Source of the DNA: Pseudomonas mucoides
Lineage (GTDB): Bacteria > Pseudomonadota > Gammaproteobacteria > Pseudomonadales > Pseudomonadaceae
Reading direction: 5' to 3'
DNA length: 64,000 nucleotides
Assembly (NCBI RefSeq): GCF_015461845.1
Contig: NZ_JACOPW010000002.1
Location: 186,001 to 250,000, forward strand
Under the pieces are notes generated by a model. It saw nothing but the letters and a program-made list of their open reading frames with translations. It searched no databases and was not told where the DNA came from. Positions 48,470 to 57,179 of the stretch are shown one piece after another; the stretch's first letter is position 1, and every line of letters begins with the position of its first letter. Position numbers and translations under genes: made by a program.

Positions 48470-49876
48470 ATGTCAGCGTGGCGCACTATCAGTTTATGGA
48501 TGGATCAACTCGACGAGCCGTTAGCGGCGCGTGCGGCGCTGGAACACGATCTGGATGTCGACGTGGCCATCATCGGCGCCGGTTACACCGGGCTCTGGAC
48601 CGCGTATTACCTCAAGCGCCAGGCGCCGGGCTTGAACATTGCCATTGTCGAAGCGCAAACCGCCGGCTTTGGTGCCTCGGGCCGTAACGGTGGCTGGTTG
48701 ATGGGCAATATCCTCGGTGAAGACCGGCTGCTGGCCGGCCTGTCTCCCGACCATCGCCGCGCTTCATTTGACCTGCTGCACAGCATCCCTGATGAAGTAG
48801 AACTTGTCGTCGAACGTGAAGGTATCGCCTGCGATTATCGCAAAGGCGGGGTGCTTTACTGCGCCGCACGCTACCCCGAGCAAGAAACCAGCCTTCGGCG
48901 TTATCTGGACGATCTCTACCGCCAAGGCCTGACCGAAAGTGACTACCGCTGGCTCAGCCCCGAACAACTGGCGCAACAGATCAGAGTTGCGAAGCCTTAT
49001 GGCGGTATCTATGCACCGCACGTCGCGACCATTCACCCGGCAAAGTTGGTGCGAGGTTTGGCACGCACGGTGGAGAACATGGGGGTCAAGATCTATGAAA
49101 ACAGCCCGGTCACGCAGTGGCAGTCGGGGAGTCTGCGCACGGCCAAGGCCTCGGTTCGCAGTCGCTGGATCGTCCCGGCGGTAGAAGGCTATGCGACGAC
49201 GTTACCGCCGCTGGGTCGCTATCAATTGCCGGTGCAAAGCCTGATCGTTGCCACCGAGCCTCTGTCCGCCGCGACTTGGGACGACATCGGCCTGGATCGC
49301 GGCCAGGCCTTCAGCGAAAGTAGCCGTCAGGTGACGTACGGCCAGCGCACCGCCGACAACCGTTTGGTATTCGGGGCACGGGGCGGCTACCAGTTTGCCG
49401 GCAAGCTGCGCCATGACTTCGACCTGACCACTAATGAAGTGGAGCTACGGCGCTATCTGTTCGGCGAGCTCTTCCCGCAACTCAAGAATGTACGGATTAC
49501 CCACGCCTGGGGCGGCAACCTGGGCATGTCGCGGCGCTTCAAGCCGCACATGCTCTGTGATCACGCCAGCGGCATCGCCTTGTCCGGCGGTTATGGCGGG
49601 GAGGGTGTCGGGGCCAGCCACCTGGGTGGCAGAACCCTCGCCGATCTGATGCTTGAACGCGATACCGAACTGGTCCGCCAGCCCTGGGTCATGCCCCAGG
49701 GCGGGCTCGACACGCTCAAGGCCTGGGAGCCGGAACCCTGCCGCTGGCTCGGTTACAACGCAATCATTCGCAGCTTCGTCCACGAAGACCAGACCCTGGC
49801 CAACCCGACCACCGCACCCTGGCGCCGAAAGCTGGCCAGCGGGGTTGCGGGGTTCATGGAAGGCTTCATGCACTGA
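48470..49876 (+). CDS. FAD-dependent amine oxidoreductase (PuuB/DadA fold)
   Basis: The 468-residue protein has a dinucleotide-binding loop VDVAIIGAGYTGLWTAYYL (about residues 31-49) and GFGASGRNGGW, the flavin-contact motif of the DAO family. A C-terminal FAD motif (SGGYGGEGVGASHLGGRTLADLML) is also present. The start at 48470 has GGCGGA 7 bases upstream. It resembles gamma-glutamylputrescine oxidases. With the downstream cupin and PotF-like protein it suggests oxidation of a polyamine or related amine. The exact substrate is not determinable. Confidence 0.87.
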   Translation: MSAWRTISLWMDQLDEPLAARAALEHDLDVDVAIIGAGYTGLWTAYYLKRQAPGLNIAIVEAQTAGFGASGRNGGWLMGNILGEDRLLAGLSPDHRRASFDLLHSIPDEVELVVEREGIACDYRKGGVLYCAARYPEQETSLRRYLDDLYRQGLTESDYRWLSPEQLAQQIRVAKPYGGIYAPHVATIHPAKLVRGLARTVENMGVKIYENSPVTQWQSGSLRTAKASVRSRWIVPAVEGYATTLPPLGRYQLPVQSLIVATEPLSAATWDDIGLDRGQAFSESSRQVTYGQRTADNRLVFGARGGYQFAGKLRHDFDLTTNEVELRRYLFGELFPQLKNVRITHAWGGNLGMSRRFKPHMLCDHASGIALSGGYGGEGVGASHLGGRTLADLMLERDTELVRQPWVMPQGGLDTLKAWEPEPCRWLGYNAIIRSFVHEDQTLANPTTAPWRRKLASGVAGFMEGFMH

Positions 49877-49906
49877 ACAGCGCTTTATCCATCGACAGGT
49901 ACGCCC

Positions 49907-50248
49907 ATGAGCATCACGCAATTGAAGAATACCGCCACCCTGAAGCTCGAAGAGTCCAACCCGGTTGCCGTGCCACTGGGAACACCGGTGGCCGTGGCCT
50001 CGACCACCAGCGTCGAACGCGACGATGGTGTCGAAACGGGTGTCTGGGAATGCACGCCCGGACGCTGGCGTCGGCAGATCGTCGCCCAGGAATTCTGTCA
50101 CTTCATCCAGGGGCGCTGCACCTTCACCCCGGACGATGGCGAAACCCTTTTCATAGAAGCCGGCGATGCACTGATGTTGCCGGCCAACAGTCTCGGCATC
50201 TGGGATATCCAGGAAACCGTGCGCAAGACCTACGTTTTGATTTTTTGA
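49907..50248 (+). CDS. Cupin protein, EutQ/DUF861-like
   Basis: A 113-residue single cupin: TGVWECTPGRWRRQIVAQEFCHFIQGRCTFTP is motif 1 and GDALMLPANSLGIWDI is motif 2. Only the glutamate and histidine in QEFCHF are candidate ligands, so metal binding is uncertain. It commonly accompanies FAD amine oxidoreductases and polyamine-binding proteins in Pseudomonas. It starts 30 bases after the oxidase gene. Confidence 0.85.
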   Translation: MSITQLKNTATLKLEESNPVAVPLGTPVAVASTTSVERDDGVETGVWECTPGRWRRQIVAQEFCHFIQGRCTFTPDDGETLFIEAGDALMLPANSLGIWDIQETVRKTYVLIF

Positions 50249-50295
50249 TCTTCTGATTGCCTGCCAATAACAAAAGCCCCTACAGGAATCGACTC

Positions 50296-51381
50296 ATGAT
50301 CCGAAAGACACTGACACTGGCGCCCATTGCACTCGTCGCGACCCTTGGCCACGCTGCTGAAACGGTCAAAATCTACAACTGGTCAGACTACATCGCCCCG
50401 GACACCACCAAGAACTTCCAGAAAGAAACCGGTATCGCCTTCACCTACGACGTCTACGACAGCAACGAAACCCTCGACGGCAAGTTGATGACCGGTAAAT
50501 CGGGATACGACGTGGTGTTCCCGTCCAACCATTTCATGGCGCGACAGATTGAAGGGGGAGCGCTGAAGAAGCTCGACAAGGCTCAATTGCCGAACTGGAA
50601 GAACCTCAATCCGGTATTGCTCACAGCGTTGCAGACCAACGATCCGGGTAACGAACATGGCTTTCCGTACCTGTGGGGCAGCACTGGCATCGGCTACAAC
50701 ATCGCCAAGGTCAAGGCCGTACTGGGTGACAACGCGCCCGTGGATTCCTGGGACCTGATCTTCAAACCCGAAAACATGCAAAAGCTGCAGAAATGCGGCG
50801 TTGCCATCCTCGACAACGGCCCGGAACTGTTGCCCGCCGCCCTGAATTACCTGGGCCTGCCGCACCACAGCAAAAAACCGGAAGACTATAAAAAGGCCGA
50901 AGCGCTGCTGCTGAAAGTCCGGCCGTATGTCAGTTATTTCCATTCATCCAAGTACACCAGCGACCTTGCCAACGGCGACATCTGCGTGGCGGTCGGCTTC
51001 TCCGGTGACATCCTGCAAGCCGAAAACCGCGCCAAGGAAGCCCACAATGGTATCGACATCGGCTACTCGATTCCCAAGGAAGGCGCGGCCATCTGGTTCG
51101 ATATGGTTGCCATGCCCGCCGACGCACCGGACGAGAAGGCCGGCTACGCCTTCATGAACTACCTGCTGCGCCCGGACGTCATGGCCGGTGTCAGCAACTA
51201 CGTGCACTACGCCAACGGCAACCAACAGGCCGACAGCCTGATCGACCCGACGATCAAAAACGACACCAAGGTTTATCCGAGCCCAGAGATGATGGGCAAA
51301 CTGTTCGCGCTCGAGGCGATGCCGCTGAACATTGACCGGGTGCGTACGCGGGTGTGGAACAAGATTCGGACGGGGAGTTGA
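50296..51381 (+). CDS. PotF-like polyamine periplasmic binding protein
   Basis: The 361-residue protein starts at 50296 with AGGA 8 bases upstream. It has a signal peptide (MIRKTLTLAPIALVATLGHA) and then TVKIYNWSDYIAPDTTKNF, the amine-binding loop of PotD/PotF proteins. YDVYDSNETLDGKLMTGKSGYDVVFPS is a second pocket segment. No permease or ATPase gene follows, so it must feed a transporter encoded elsewhere or act as a sensor. It completes the putative amine cluster beginning at 47604. Confidence 0.9.
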   Translation: MIRKTLTLAPIALVATLGHAAETVKIYNWSDYIAPDTTKNFQKETGIAFTYDVYDSNETLDGKLMTGKSGYDVVFPSNHFMARQIEGGALKKLDKAQLPNWKNLNPVLLTALQTNDPGNEHGFPYLWGSTGIGYNIAKVKAVLGDNAPVDSWDLIFKPENMQKLQKCGVAILDNGPELLPAALNYLGLPHHSKKPEDYKKAEALLLKVRPYVSYFHSSKYTSDLANGDICVAVGFSGDILQAENRAKEAHNGIDIGYSIPKEGAAIWFDMVAMPADAPDEKAGYAFMNYLLRPDVMAGVSNYVHYANGNQQADSLIDPTIKNDTKVYPSPEMMGKLFALEAMPLNIDRVRTRVWNKIRTGS

Positions 51382-51429
51382 GGGTTCATATTTTGTAGTG
51401 ATTGGTGGCACACCGACTGCAGGCTGCGC

Positions 51430-51505
51430 CAGCTGCTACAAGGATCGCGGCGTACGAAAATCCTGTAGCAGCTGCCGAAGGCTGCGTTCGGCTGCGCAGC
51501 AGTCG
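51430..51505. repeat. REPIN, TGTAGCAGCTGCC family
   Basis: CAGCTGCTACA (51430-51440) faces TGTAGCAGCTG (51464-51474), the latter continuing into the CCGAAGGCTGCGTTCGG hairpin. The AT-rich stretch 51506-51724 that follows contains only a 12-bp ATATTTAAATAT palindrome at 51618. Confidence 0.85.
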
Positions 51506-51724
51506 TAAATAATCAAATTCAACACACATTTAACTGATATCAATCCGCTGGCACTCCTATTAATAAGTCCAACAAAAGTGAGACCTCTTAGACAAAAAAC
51601 AAACTTACCACTATTTAATATTTAAATATCAAATCGTCAGACAATTTGCGCAAACGCACATGCCTCCAAACAAACTTTCGACACCTCAGGCATTGTTTAC
51701 GGGCACTTGCTGGAACAACACAAT

Positions 51725-51754
51725 TTGACGTCAAAAAAAATGTAGACGTTTGAT
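51725..51754 (+). promoter_or_regulatory. Possible sigma-70-like promoter of aprA
   Basis: TTGACG, 18 bases, TTTGAT. The -35 matches 5 of 6 and the -10 only 4 of 6, ending 113 bases before the aprA ATG in an AT-rich region. Weak by sequence; offered as a candidate. Confidence 0.3.
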
Positions 51755-51851
51755 TTCGAATTGTGTCAGTTTTCTTTCGCCTGCATTGGGCGAGTGATAG
51801 GACGATCTCGCCAGAGATTGTCGCTATCTGAAAAAACTGTTCCATAGCCAA

Positions 51852-51861
51852 ACAAGGAAGT
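51852..51861 (+). promoter_or_regulatory. RsmA/RsmE binding site over the aprA ribosome site
   Basis: ACAAGGAAGT matches every position of the Rsm consensus A/U-CANGGANG-U/A used in P. protegens. It contains the AAGGA Shine-Dalgarno of aprA, 9 bases before the ATG. Binding would block translation, which GacA-driven small RNAs would relieve. Confidence 0.7.
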
Positions 51862-51867
51862 GTGTTT

Positions 51868-53325
51868 ATGTCGAAAGTAAAAAACAACGCTATTGATCTT
51901 GCTGAACTGGCCTTTGCCCCCTCGCATGCATTGGCAGCACCGAGTTCTGCTTTCAGCCAGATCGACAGCTTCAGCCATCAGTATGACCGCGGCGGCAATC
52001 TCACGGTCAATGGCAAACCCTCCTATTCCGTCGACCAGGCAGCGACCCAATTGCTGCGCGACGGTGCTGCCTACCAGGACAAGGATGGCAGCGGCAAAAT
52101 CGAACTGACCTATACGTTCCTGACCTCGGCGTCGTCGAGCACCATGAACAAGCACGGGATTACCGGTTTCAGTCAGTTCAGTGCTCAGCAAAAAGCCCAG
52201 GCGGTGCTCGCCATGCAATCCTGGGCCGATGTCGCCAACGTCACCTTCGCCGAGAAGGCCACGGGCGGCGACGGGCACATGACCTTCGGCAACTACAGCG
52301 GTGGCCAGGACGGCGCTGCGGCATTTGCTTATCTGCCGGGCACGGGCGCGGGTTACGACGGGACCTCCTGGTACCTGACCAACAGCAGCTATACGCCGAA
52401 CAAGACGCCGGACCTGAACAACTATGGTCGTCAAACCCTGACCCACGAAATCGGTCACACCCTGGGCCTGGCCCACCCTGGCGACTACAACGCCGGTGAA
52501 GGCGCGCCGACTTACAACGACGCCACCTACGGGCAAGACACCCGCGGTTACAGCGTCATGAGCTACTGGAGCGAAAGCAATACCAACCAGAACTTCAGCA
52601 AGGGCGGTGTCGAGGCGTATTCGTCCGGCCCGCTGATGGACGACATTGCTGCCATTCAGAAACTCTACGGGGCCAACACCACCACCCGTACTGGCGACAC
52701 TACCTACGGCTTCAACTCCAACGCCGGTCGCGACTTCCTGAGCGCGTCTTCGTCGTCGGACAAGGTCGTGTTTTCGGTGTGGGACGCGGGCGGCAAGGAC
52801 ACTCTGGATTTCTCCGGCTTCACCCAAAACCAGAAAATCAACCTCAATGAGGCCTCGTTCTCCGACGTTGGCGGCCTGGTGGGCAACGTCTCCATTGCCA
52901 AGGGCGCGATCATCGAGAACGCAATCGGCGGTTCGGGCAACGACCTGTTGATCGGTAATGGCGTATCCAACGAGCTGAAGGGCGGTGCCGGCAACGACAT
53001 CCTCTACGGTGCCGGCGGTGCGGACAAACTGTGGGGGGGTGCCGGTTCGGACACGTTTGTGTTCGCCGCCAGCAGTGACTCCAAGCCAGGTGTTGCCGAT
53101 CAGATCCTCGACTTTGTCAGTGGCCTGGACAAGATCGACCTGACCGGTATTACCAAAGGCGCGGGCCTGCACTTCGTGAGTTCGTTCACGGGGGCGGTCG
53201 GTGATGCCGTGCTGACTAACTCGGGCGGGAACAGCCTGCTGTCGGTGGACTTCTCAGGGCATGGTGTGGCGGATTTCCTCGTCAGCACCGTAGGCCAGGC
53301 GGCGTTCTCGGACATCGTGGCCTGA
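51868..53325 (+). CDS. aprA: Alkaline metalloprotease (serralysin family)
   Basis: The 485-residue M10B secreted endopeptidase also called AprX. Zinc ligands are His193, His197 and His203 in [11 protein letters not shown] with catalytic Glu194; the Met-turn is SVMSYW with Met231 and Tyr233. A calcium-binding RTX block occupies about 350-400 ([32 protein letters not shown]). The C-terminus ends FSDIVA, the hydrophobic-tailed type I secretion signal, and no Sec signal is present. The start is the ATG at 51868; a GTG six bases earlier is too close to the AAGGA. It is exported by AprDEF and inhibited by AprI. Heat-stable spoilage proteases of milk belong here. Confidence 0.97.
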   Translation: MSKVKNNAIDLAELAFAPSHALAAPSSAFSQIDSFSHQYDRGGNLTVNGKPSYSVDQAATQLLRDGAAYQDKDGSGKIELTYTFLTSASSSTMNKHGITGFSQFSAQQKAQAVLAMQSWADVANVTFAEKATGGDGHMTFGNYSGGQDGAAAFAYLPGTGAGYDGTSWYLTNSSYTPNKTPDLNNYGRQTLTHEIGHTLGLAHPGDYNAGEGAPTYNDATYGQDTRGYSVMSYWSESNTNQNFSKGGVEAYSSGPLMDDIAAIQKLYGANTTTRTGDTTYGFNSNAGRDFLSASSSSDKVVFSVWDAGGKDTLDFSGFTQNQKINLNEASFSDVGGLVGNVSIAKGAIIENAIGGSGNDLLIGNGVSNELKGGAGNDILYGAGGADKLWGGAGSDTFVFAASSDSKPGVADQILDFVSGLDKIDLTGITKGAGLHFVSSFTGAVGDAVLTNSGGNSLLSVDFSGHGVADFLVSTVGQAAFSDIVA

Positions 53326-53340
53326 TTCAAGGCTGAAAAG

Positions 53341-53367
53341 GAGCGCGGTGCACGTTGCGCCGCGCTC
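53341..53367 (+). terminator. Stable hairpin between aprA and the inhibitor gene
   Basis: GAGCGCGG (53341-53348) pairs with CCGCGCTC (53360-53367). No T-run follows, so it may be an attenuator or stabilise the aprA message rather than end it. Confidence 0.4.
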
Positions 53368-53423
53368 TGTCCTTGCATCGATGCGCGCACTGCGTAAGGC
53401 TACGCGCCGGAGTGACAGATCCT

Positions 53424-53855
53424 ATGGCCCCTGACGCCTTTACCTACAGAATGACCGCGTGGCTATTGGCGACGCTGATGATGTTTCTTGGAGATGTAGC
53501 CATGGCAAGCAGCCTGAAATTAGCGGACCCCTCTGAACTCGCCGGACATTGGCGAGCCACCTTGATGACCAAAGAGGATGCGTCCGAGCCCCGCACTGTG
53601 CAGGACAAACCGTCGAACGTTTGCCTGATTGACCTTCAACCCAACCAGACCCTGGCCGAGGGCGCCGAGTGCCTTGGGGCCTGGCTGCAAGTGTCGGCCA
53701 TTGGCTGGTTCACAGAACCGGACGGGATTGCGATCACCGGCAAGGAAGGCTCAAGAATTTTCTTTTTCAGCCGACAGCATGATGGGCTTTATCAAGGCAA
53801 TTTGAAGTCCGGTCTGATCATTACGCTTGAGCGCGCTGCGCGTAAGAGCAATTAG
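53424..53855 (+). CDS. aprI: Alkaline protease inhibitor, Inh family
   Basis: This 143-residue periplasmic inhibitor protects the cell from its own AprA. The start at 53424 is preferred but GGAG is 11 bases away, so 53451 is possible. A signal peptide (WLLATLMMFLGDVAMAS) precedes the family fold: LAGHWRAT at the tip that enters the protease site, CLIDLQPNQTLAEGAECLGAW with the disulfide cysteines, and the FTEPDGIAITGKEGSRIFFF strand. Its place directly after aprA is conserved. Confidence 0.88.
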   Translation: MAPDAFTYRMTAWLLATLMMFLGDVAMASSLKLADPSELAGHWRATLMTKEDASEPRTVQDKPSNVCLIDLQPNQTLAEGAECLGAWLQVSAIGWFTEPDGIAITGKEGSRIFFFSRQHDGLYQGNLKSGLIITLERAARKSN

Positions 53856-54055
53856 TGGGCGGACCGTGCAAATTTAAATAGAGAGCCCGCTGTTGTAGTT
53901 ATAAGTAGCAAAACAATACGCCAACTCTTTAGCGAGCATGGAAGTGGGTTGTTAATTTGTAAGCGATTACCGACAAAAAATGTCTCGAACCGCGCACACA
54001 CAGTTAATTAAACCTCGTCAGATCAGGACGGGGAATTTCACCTCGGGAAAAATCA

Positions 54056-55831
54056 ATGAAGATGGCTAAGGCCCCAGCCACCGCTCCGTTATTCAAGGCA
54101 CTGGGCGACTATAAAAGCATCTTGATCAGCGTCGGTTGTTTTACCGCATTGATCAACGTACTGATGCTGGTCCCGTCGATTTATATGCTGCAAGTCTATG
54201 ACCGTGTGTTGTCTTCGCAGAACGAAACGACCTTGGCCATGTTGTCGCTGATGGTGGTCGGCTTCTTTGCCTTCATCGGCCTGCTTGAGATCGTGCGCAG
54301 CTTCATCGTGATCCGCATCGGCAGCCAACTGGAACGACGCTTCAACCTGCGGGTGTATCAAGCCGCGTTCGAGCGCAACCTGTTCAAAGGCGAGGGCAAT
54401 GCCGGGCAATCCTTGGGGGACCTGACGCACATCCGCCAATTCGTCACCGGACCCGCGCTGTTTGCCTTCTTCGACGCGCCGTGGTTTCCGGTCTATCTGT
54501 TCGTGATCTACCTGTTCAATGTCTGGCTGGGTGTCTTCGCGACGGTGGGGGCTGTGGTCCTGATCGGCCTCGCTTTCCTCAACGAAACGATGACCAAAAA
54601 GCCCTTGGGCGAAGCCGCCGGTTTTTCCCAGAAGTCCAGCCAGTTGGCCACCAGCCACTTGCACAATGCCGAGACCATCCAGGCGATGGGCATGCTCGGC
54701 GTGTTGCGCAAACGCTGGTTTCAAGTGCATTCGCGCTTTCTCAGTTTGCAGAATCAGGCCAGTGACACCGGCGCGGTTATCAGTTCCCTGAGCAAAACCT
54801 TGCGTCTGTGCTTGCAATCCCTGGTACTGGGGCTGGGTGCGTTGCTGGTGATCAAGGGCGAGATGACTGCCGGGATGATGATCGCCGGTTCGATCCTGAT
54901 GGGCCGCGTCCTGAGTCCCATCGATCAGTTGATTGCGGTCTGGAAACAGTGGAGTGGCGCGAAGCTGGCCTACCGTCGCCTGGATGCGTTGCTGCAAGCC
55001 TTTCCACCGTCTGACGAAGCCATGGCGCTGCCGGCACCGAAAGGACAGATCACTTTCGAACAGGTCAGCGCCGGCCCTCCGGGGCAACGTGCGGCGACGC
55101 TGCACATGGTCAACTTCAACCTCGGTGCCGGGGAGGTGATGGGCGTGCTCGGTGCCTCCGGCTCAGGCAAGTCGACACTGGCCCGGGTACTCGTCGGCGT
55201 CTGGCCAACCCTCGGCGGCACGGTTCGGCTCGACGGCGCGGACATTCATCGCTGGAACCGCGACGACCTCGGGCCCTACATCGGCTACTTGCCACAAGAC
55301 ATCGAATTGTTCAGCGGCAGCATTGCCGAAAACATCGCCCGGTTTCGCGAAACTGATCCGCAGAAAGTCGTCGAGGCTGCGCAACAGGCCGGCGTGCATG
55401 AATTGATCCTGCGCTTGCCGCAAGGCTACGACACGCTGCTCGGCGAAGACGGCAGCGGCTTGTCCGGTGGCCAGAAACAACGCGTGGCACTGGCCCGTGC
55501 GTTGTACGGCAACCCGAGCCTGGTGGTGCTGGACGAACCCAATTCCAACCTCGACACCGTGGGCGAAGCTGCGTTGGCCAGCGCCATCGCGCACCTGAAA
55601 GCCCAGGGCACCAGCGTGATTCTGGTGACCCATCGGTCCTCGGCCTTGGCCCAGGCCGACAAATTGCTGGTGCTCAACGAAGGGCGCTTGCAGGCCTTCG
55701 GCCCGAGCCAGGACGTGCTCAAGGCACTGTCCGGCGCTCAGGAACAACACCGTGAAAAAGCCGCGCAGGCGCCGGGCGGGCTCAGCATGAGTCGACAGTA
55801 TCAGCCCACGACAAGGAATTCGGGTGTATGA
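54056..55831 (+). CDS. aprD: Type I secretion ATP-binding permease AprD
   Basis: The 591-residue fusion of a six-helix ABC transporter membrane domain (about 20-320) and an ATPase domain powers export of AprA and LipA. Walker A is GASGSGKST, the signature LSGGQKQR and Walker B LVVLDEPNSNLD. The N-terminus lacks a peptidase C39 domain, as in PrtD/AprD exporters of RTX proteins. The 200 bases before it have no certain promoter, though a TTAATTAA-containing AT-rich tract lies near 54003. It overlaps aprE by four bases. Confidence 0.95.
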   Translation: MKMAKAPATAPLFKALGDYKSILISVGCFTALINVLMLVPSIYMLQVYDRVLSSQNETTLAMLSLMVVGFFAFIGLLEIVRSFIVIRIGSQLERRFNLRVYQAAFERNLFKGEGNAGQSLGDLTHIRQFVTGPALFAFFDAPWFPVYLFVIYLFNVWLGVFATVGAVVLIGLAFLNETMTKKPLGEAAGFSQKSSQLATSHLHNAETIQAMGMLGVLRKRWFQVHSRFLSLQNQASDTGAVISSLSKTLRLCLQSLVLGLGALLVIKGEMTAGMMIAGSILMGRVLSPIDQLIAVWKQWSGAKLAYRRLDALLQAFPPSDEAMALPAPKGQITFEQVSAGPPGQRAATLHMVNFNLGAGEVMGVLGASGSGKSTLARVLVGVWPTLGGTVRLDGADIHRWNRDDLGPYIGYLPQDIELFSGSIAENIARFRETDPQKVVEAAQQAGVHELILRLPQGYDTLLGEDGSGLSGGQKQRVALARALYGNPSLVVLDEPNSNLDTVGEAALASAIAHLKAQGTSVILVTHRSSALAQADKLLVLNEGRLQAFGPSQDVLKALSGAQEQHREKAAQAPGGLSMSRQYQPTTRNSGV

Positions 55832-57177
55832 GCAGCGCACGCATGAACACTGAAAGCGAAGCCCTGATGGAACACGATTACATCGCCGAACGGCCCGAGC
55901 GTGATGCGCGATTCTTCGCGCGCATGGGCTGGATACTGGCCATCGTCGGCGCTGGCAGCTTCTTCACCTGGGCCAGCCTCGCGCCGCTCGATCAAGGTAT
56001 ACCGGTGCAGGGCACGGTCGTGGTGTCGGGCAAGCGCAAAGCCGTGCAATCGATGAGCCCCGGTGTGGTCAGCCGGATCCTGGTGCGCGAGGGTCAAGTG
56101 GTGACGTTGGGGCAGCCGCTGTTCCAGCTCGACCAGACCCAGGTCGCGGCCGACGTCGATTCGCTGCAGGCGCAGTACCGCATGGCCTGGGCCAGCGTTG
56201 CGCGCTGGGAAAGTGAACGGGATAACCTCAAGCAAGTGAATTTCCCGGCCGAGCTGAGCAAGGATGCCGACCCGCGACTGGCGCTGGTGCTCGAAGGCCA
56301 GCGGCAATTGTTCAGCAGCCGCCGCGAGGCGTTTTTCCGCGAGCAGGGTGCGTTGCGCGCCAACATGGAAGGCGCCAGCGCGCAATTGGCCGGCATGCGT
56401 CGTGCGCGCACCGACCTGACGGCCCAAGCCAACTCGCTGCAACAACAACTGAGTAACCTTCAGCCCTTGGCGGACAACGGCTACATTCCGCGCAACCGCT
56501 TGATGGAATACCAGCGTCAGCTGTCGCAAGTGCAGCAGCAACTGGCCGAGAACACCGGTGAAAGCGGTCGGGTGGAGCAGGGCATCCTCGAAGCGAAGCT
56601 CAAGCTGCAACAGCACATCGAGGAATATCAGAAAGAAGTCCGCACCCAACTGGCTGACGCGCAACTCAAGAGCGTGACCCTCAAAGAGCAACTGACCTCC
56701 GCCGGGTTCAACCTGCAACACAGCGAGATCGTCGCCACGGCTGATGGCATTGCGGTCAACCTCGGGGTGCACACCGAAGGCGCCGTGGTGCGTCAGGGCG
56801 ATACCTTGCTGGAAATCGTTCCGCAGGGCACTCGGCTGGAAGTCGAAGGGCACCTGCCGATCAACCTGATCGACAAAGTCGGCACCCATTTGCCCGTGGA
56901 TATCCTGTTCACCGCGTTCAATCAGAGCCGCACACCGCGAGTGCCCGGTGAAGTCAGCCTGATTTCCGCCGACCAGATGGTCGACGAAAAAACCGGCGCG
57001 CCGTACTACGTGCTGCGCAGCAGCGTCAGCGATCAGGCGATGGAAAAGCTCAATGGCCTGGTGATCAAGCCCGGCATGCCGGCGGAAATGTTCGTGCGCA
57101 CCGGTGAACGTTCACTCCTCAACTATCTGTTCAAACCGCTGCTCGACCGGGCAGGCTCCGCGTTGACCGAGGAATAA
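55828..57177 (+). CDS. aprE: Type I secretion membrane fusion protein AprE
   Basis: The 449-residue HlyD-type adaptor starts at an ATG overlapping the aprD stop (ATGA). A single membrane anchor (MGWILAIVGAGSFFTWASLAP) is followed by lipoyl halves around a long coiled coil (about 110-290) that reaches AprF. The C-terminal beta barrel and RSLLNYLFKPLLDRAGSALTEE tail are typical of PrtE/AprE. Confidence 0.94.
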   Translation: MSSARMNTESEALMEHDYIAERPERDARFFARMGWILAIVGAGSFFTWASLAPLDQGIPVQGTVVVSGKRKAVQSMSPGVVSRILVREGQVVTLGQPLFQLDQTQVAADVDSLQAQYRMAWASVARWESERDNLKQVNFPAELSKDADPRLALVLEGQRQLFSSRREAFFREQGALRANMEGASAQLAGMRRARTDLTAQANSLQQQLSNLQPLADNGYIPRNRLMEYQRQLSQVQQQLAENTGESGRVEQGILEAKLKLQQHIEEYQKEVRTQLADAQLKSVTLKEQLTSAGFNLQHSEIVATADGIAVNLGVHTEGAVVRQGDTLLEIVPQGTRLEVEGHLPINLIDKVGTHLPVDILFTAFNQSRTPRVPGEVSLISADQMVDEKTGAPYYVLRSSVSDQAMEKLNGLVIKPGMPAEMFVRTGERSLLNYLFKPLLDRAGSALTEE

Positions 57178-57179
57178 GG

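Noticed and set aside
52921..53050. Tandem GC-rich DNA repeats resembling a satellite
   Set aside because: They encode the RTX calcium-binding nonapeptides of AprA.
51766..53172. Minus-strand frame across aprA and its promoter
   Set aside because: Antisense of the RTX protease; no Shine-Dalgarno or recognisable domain.
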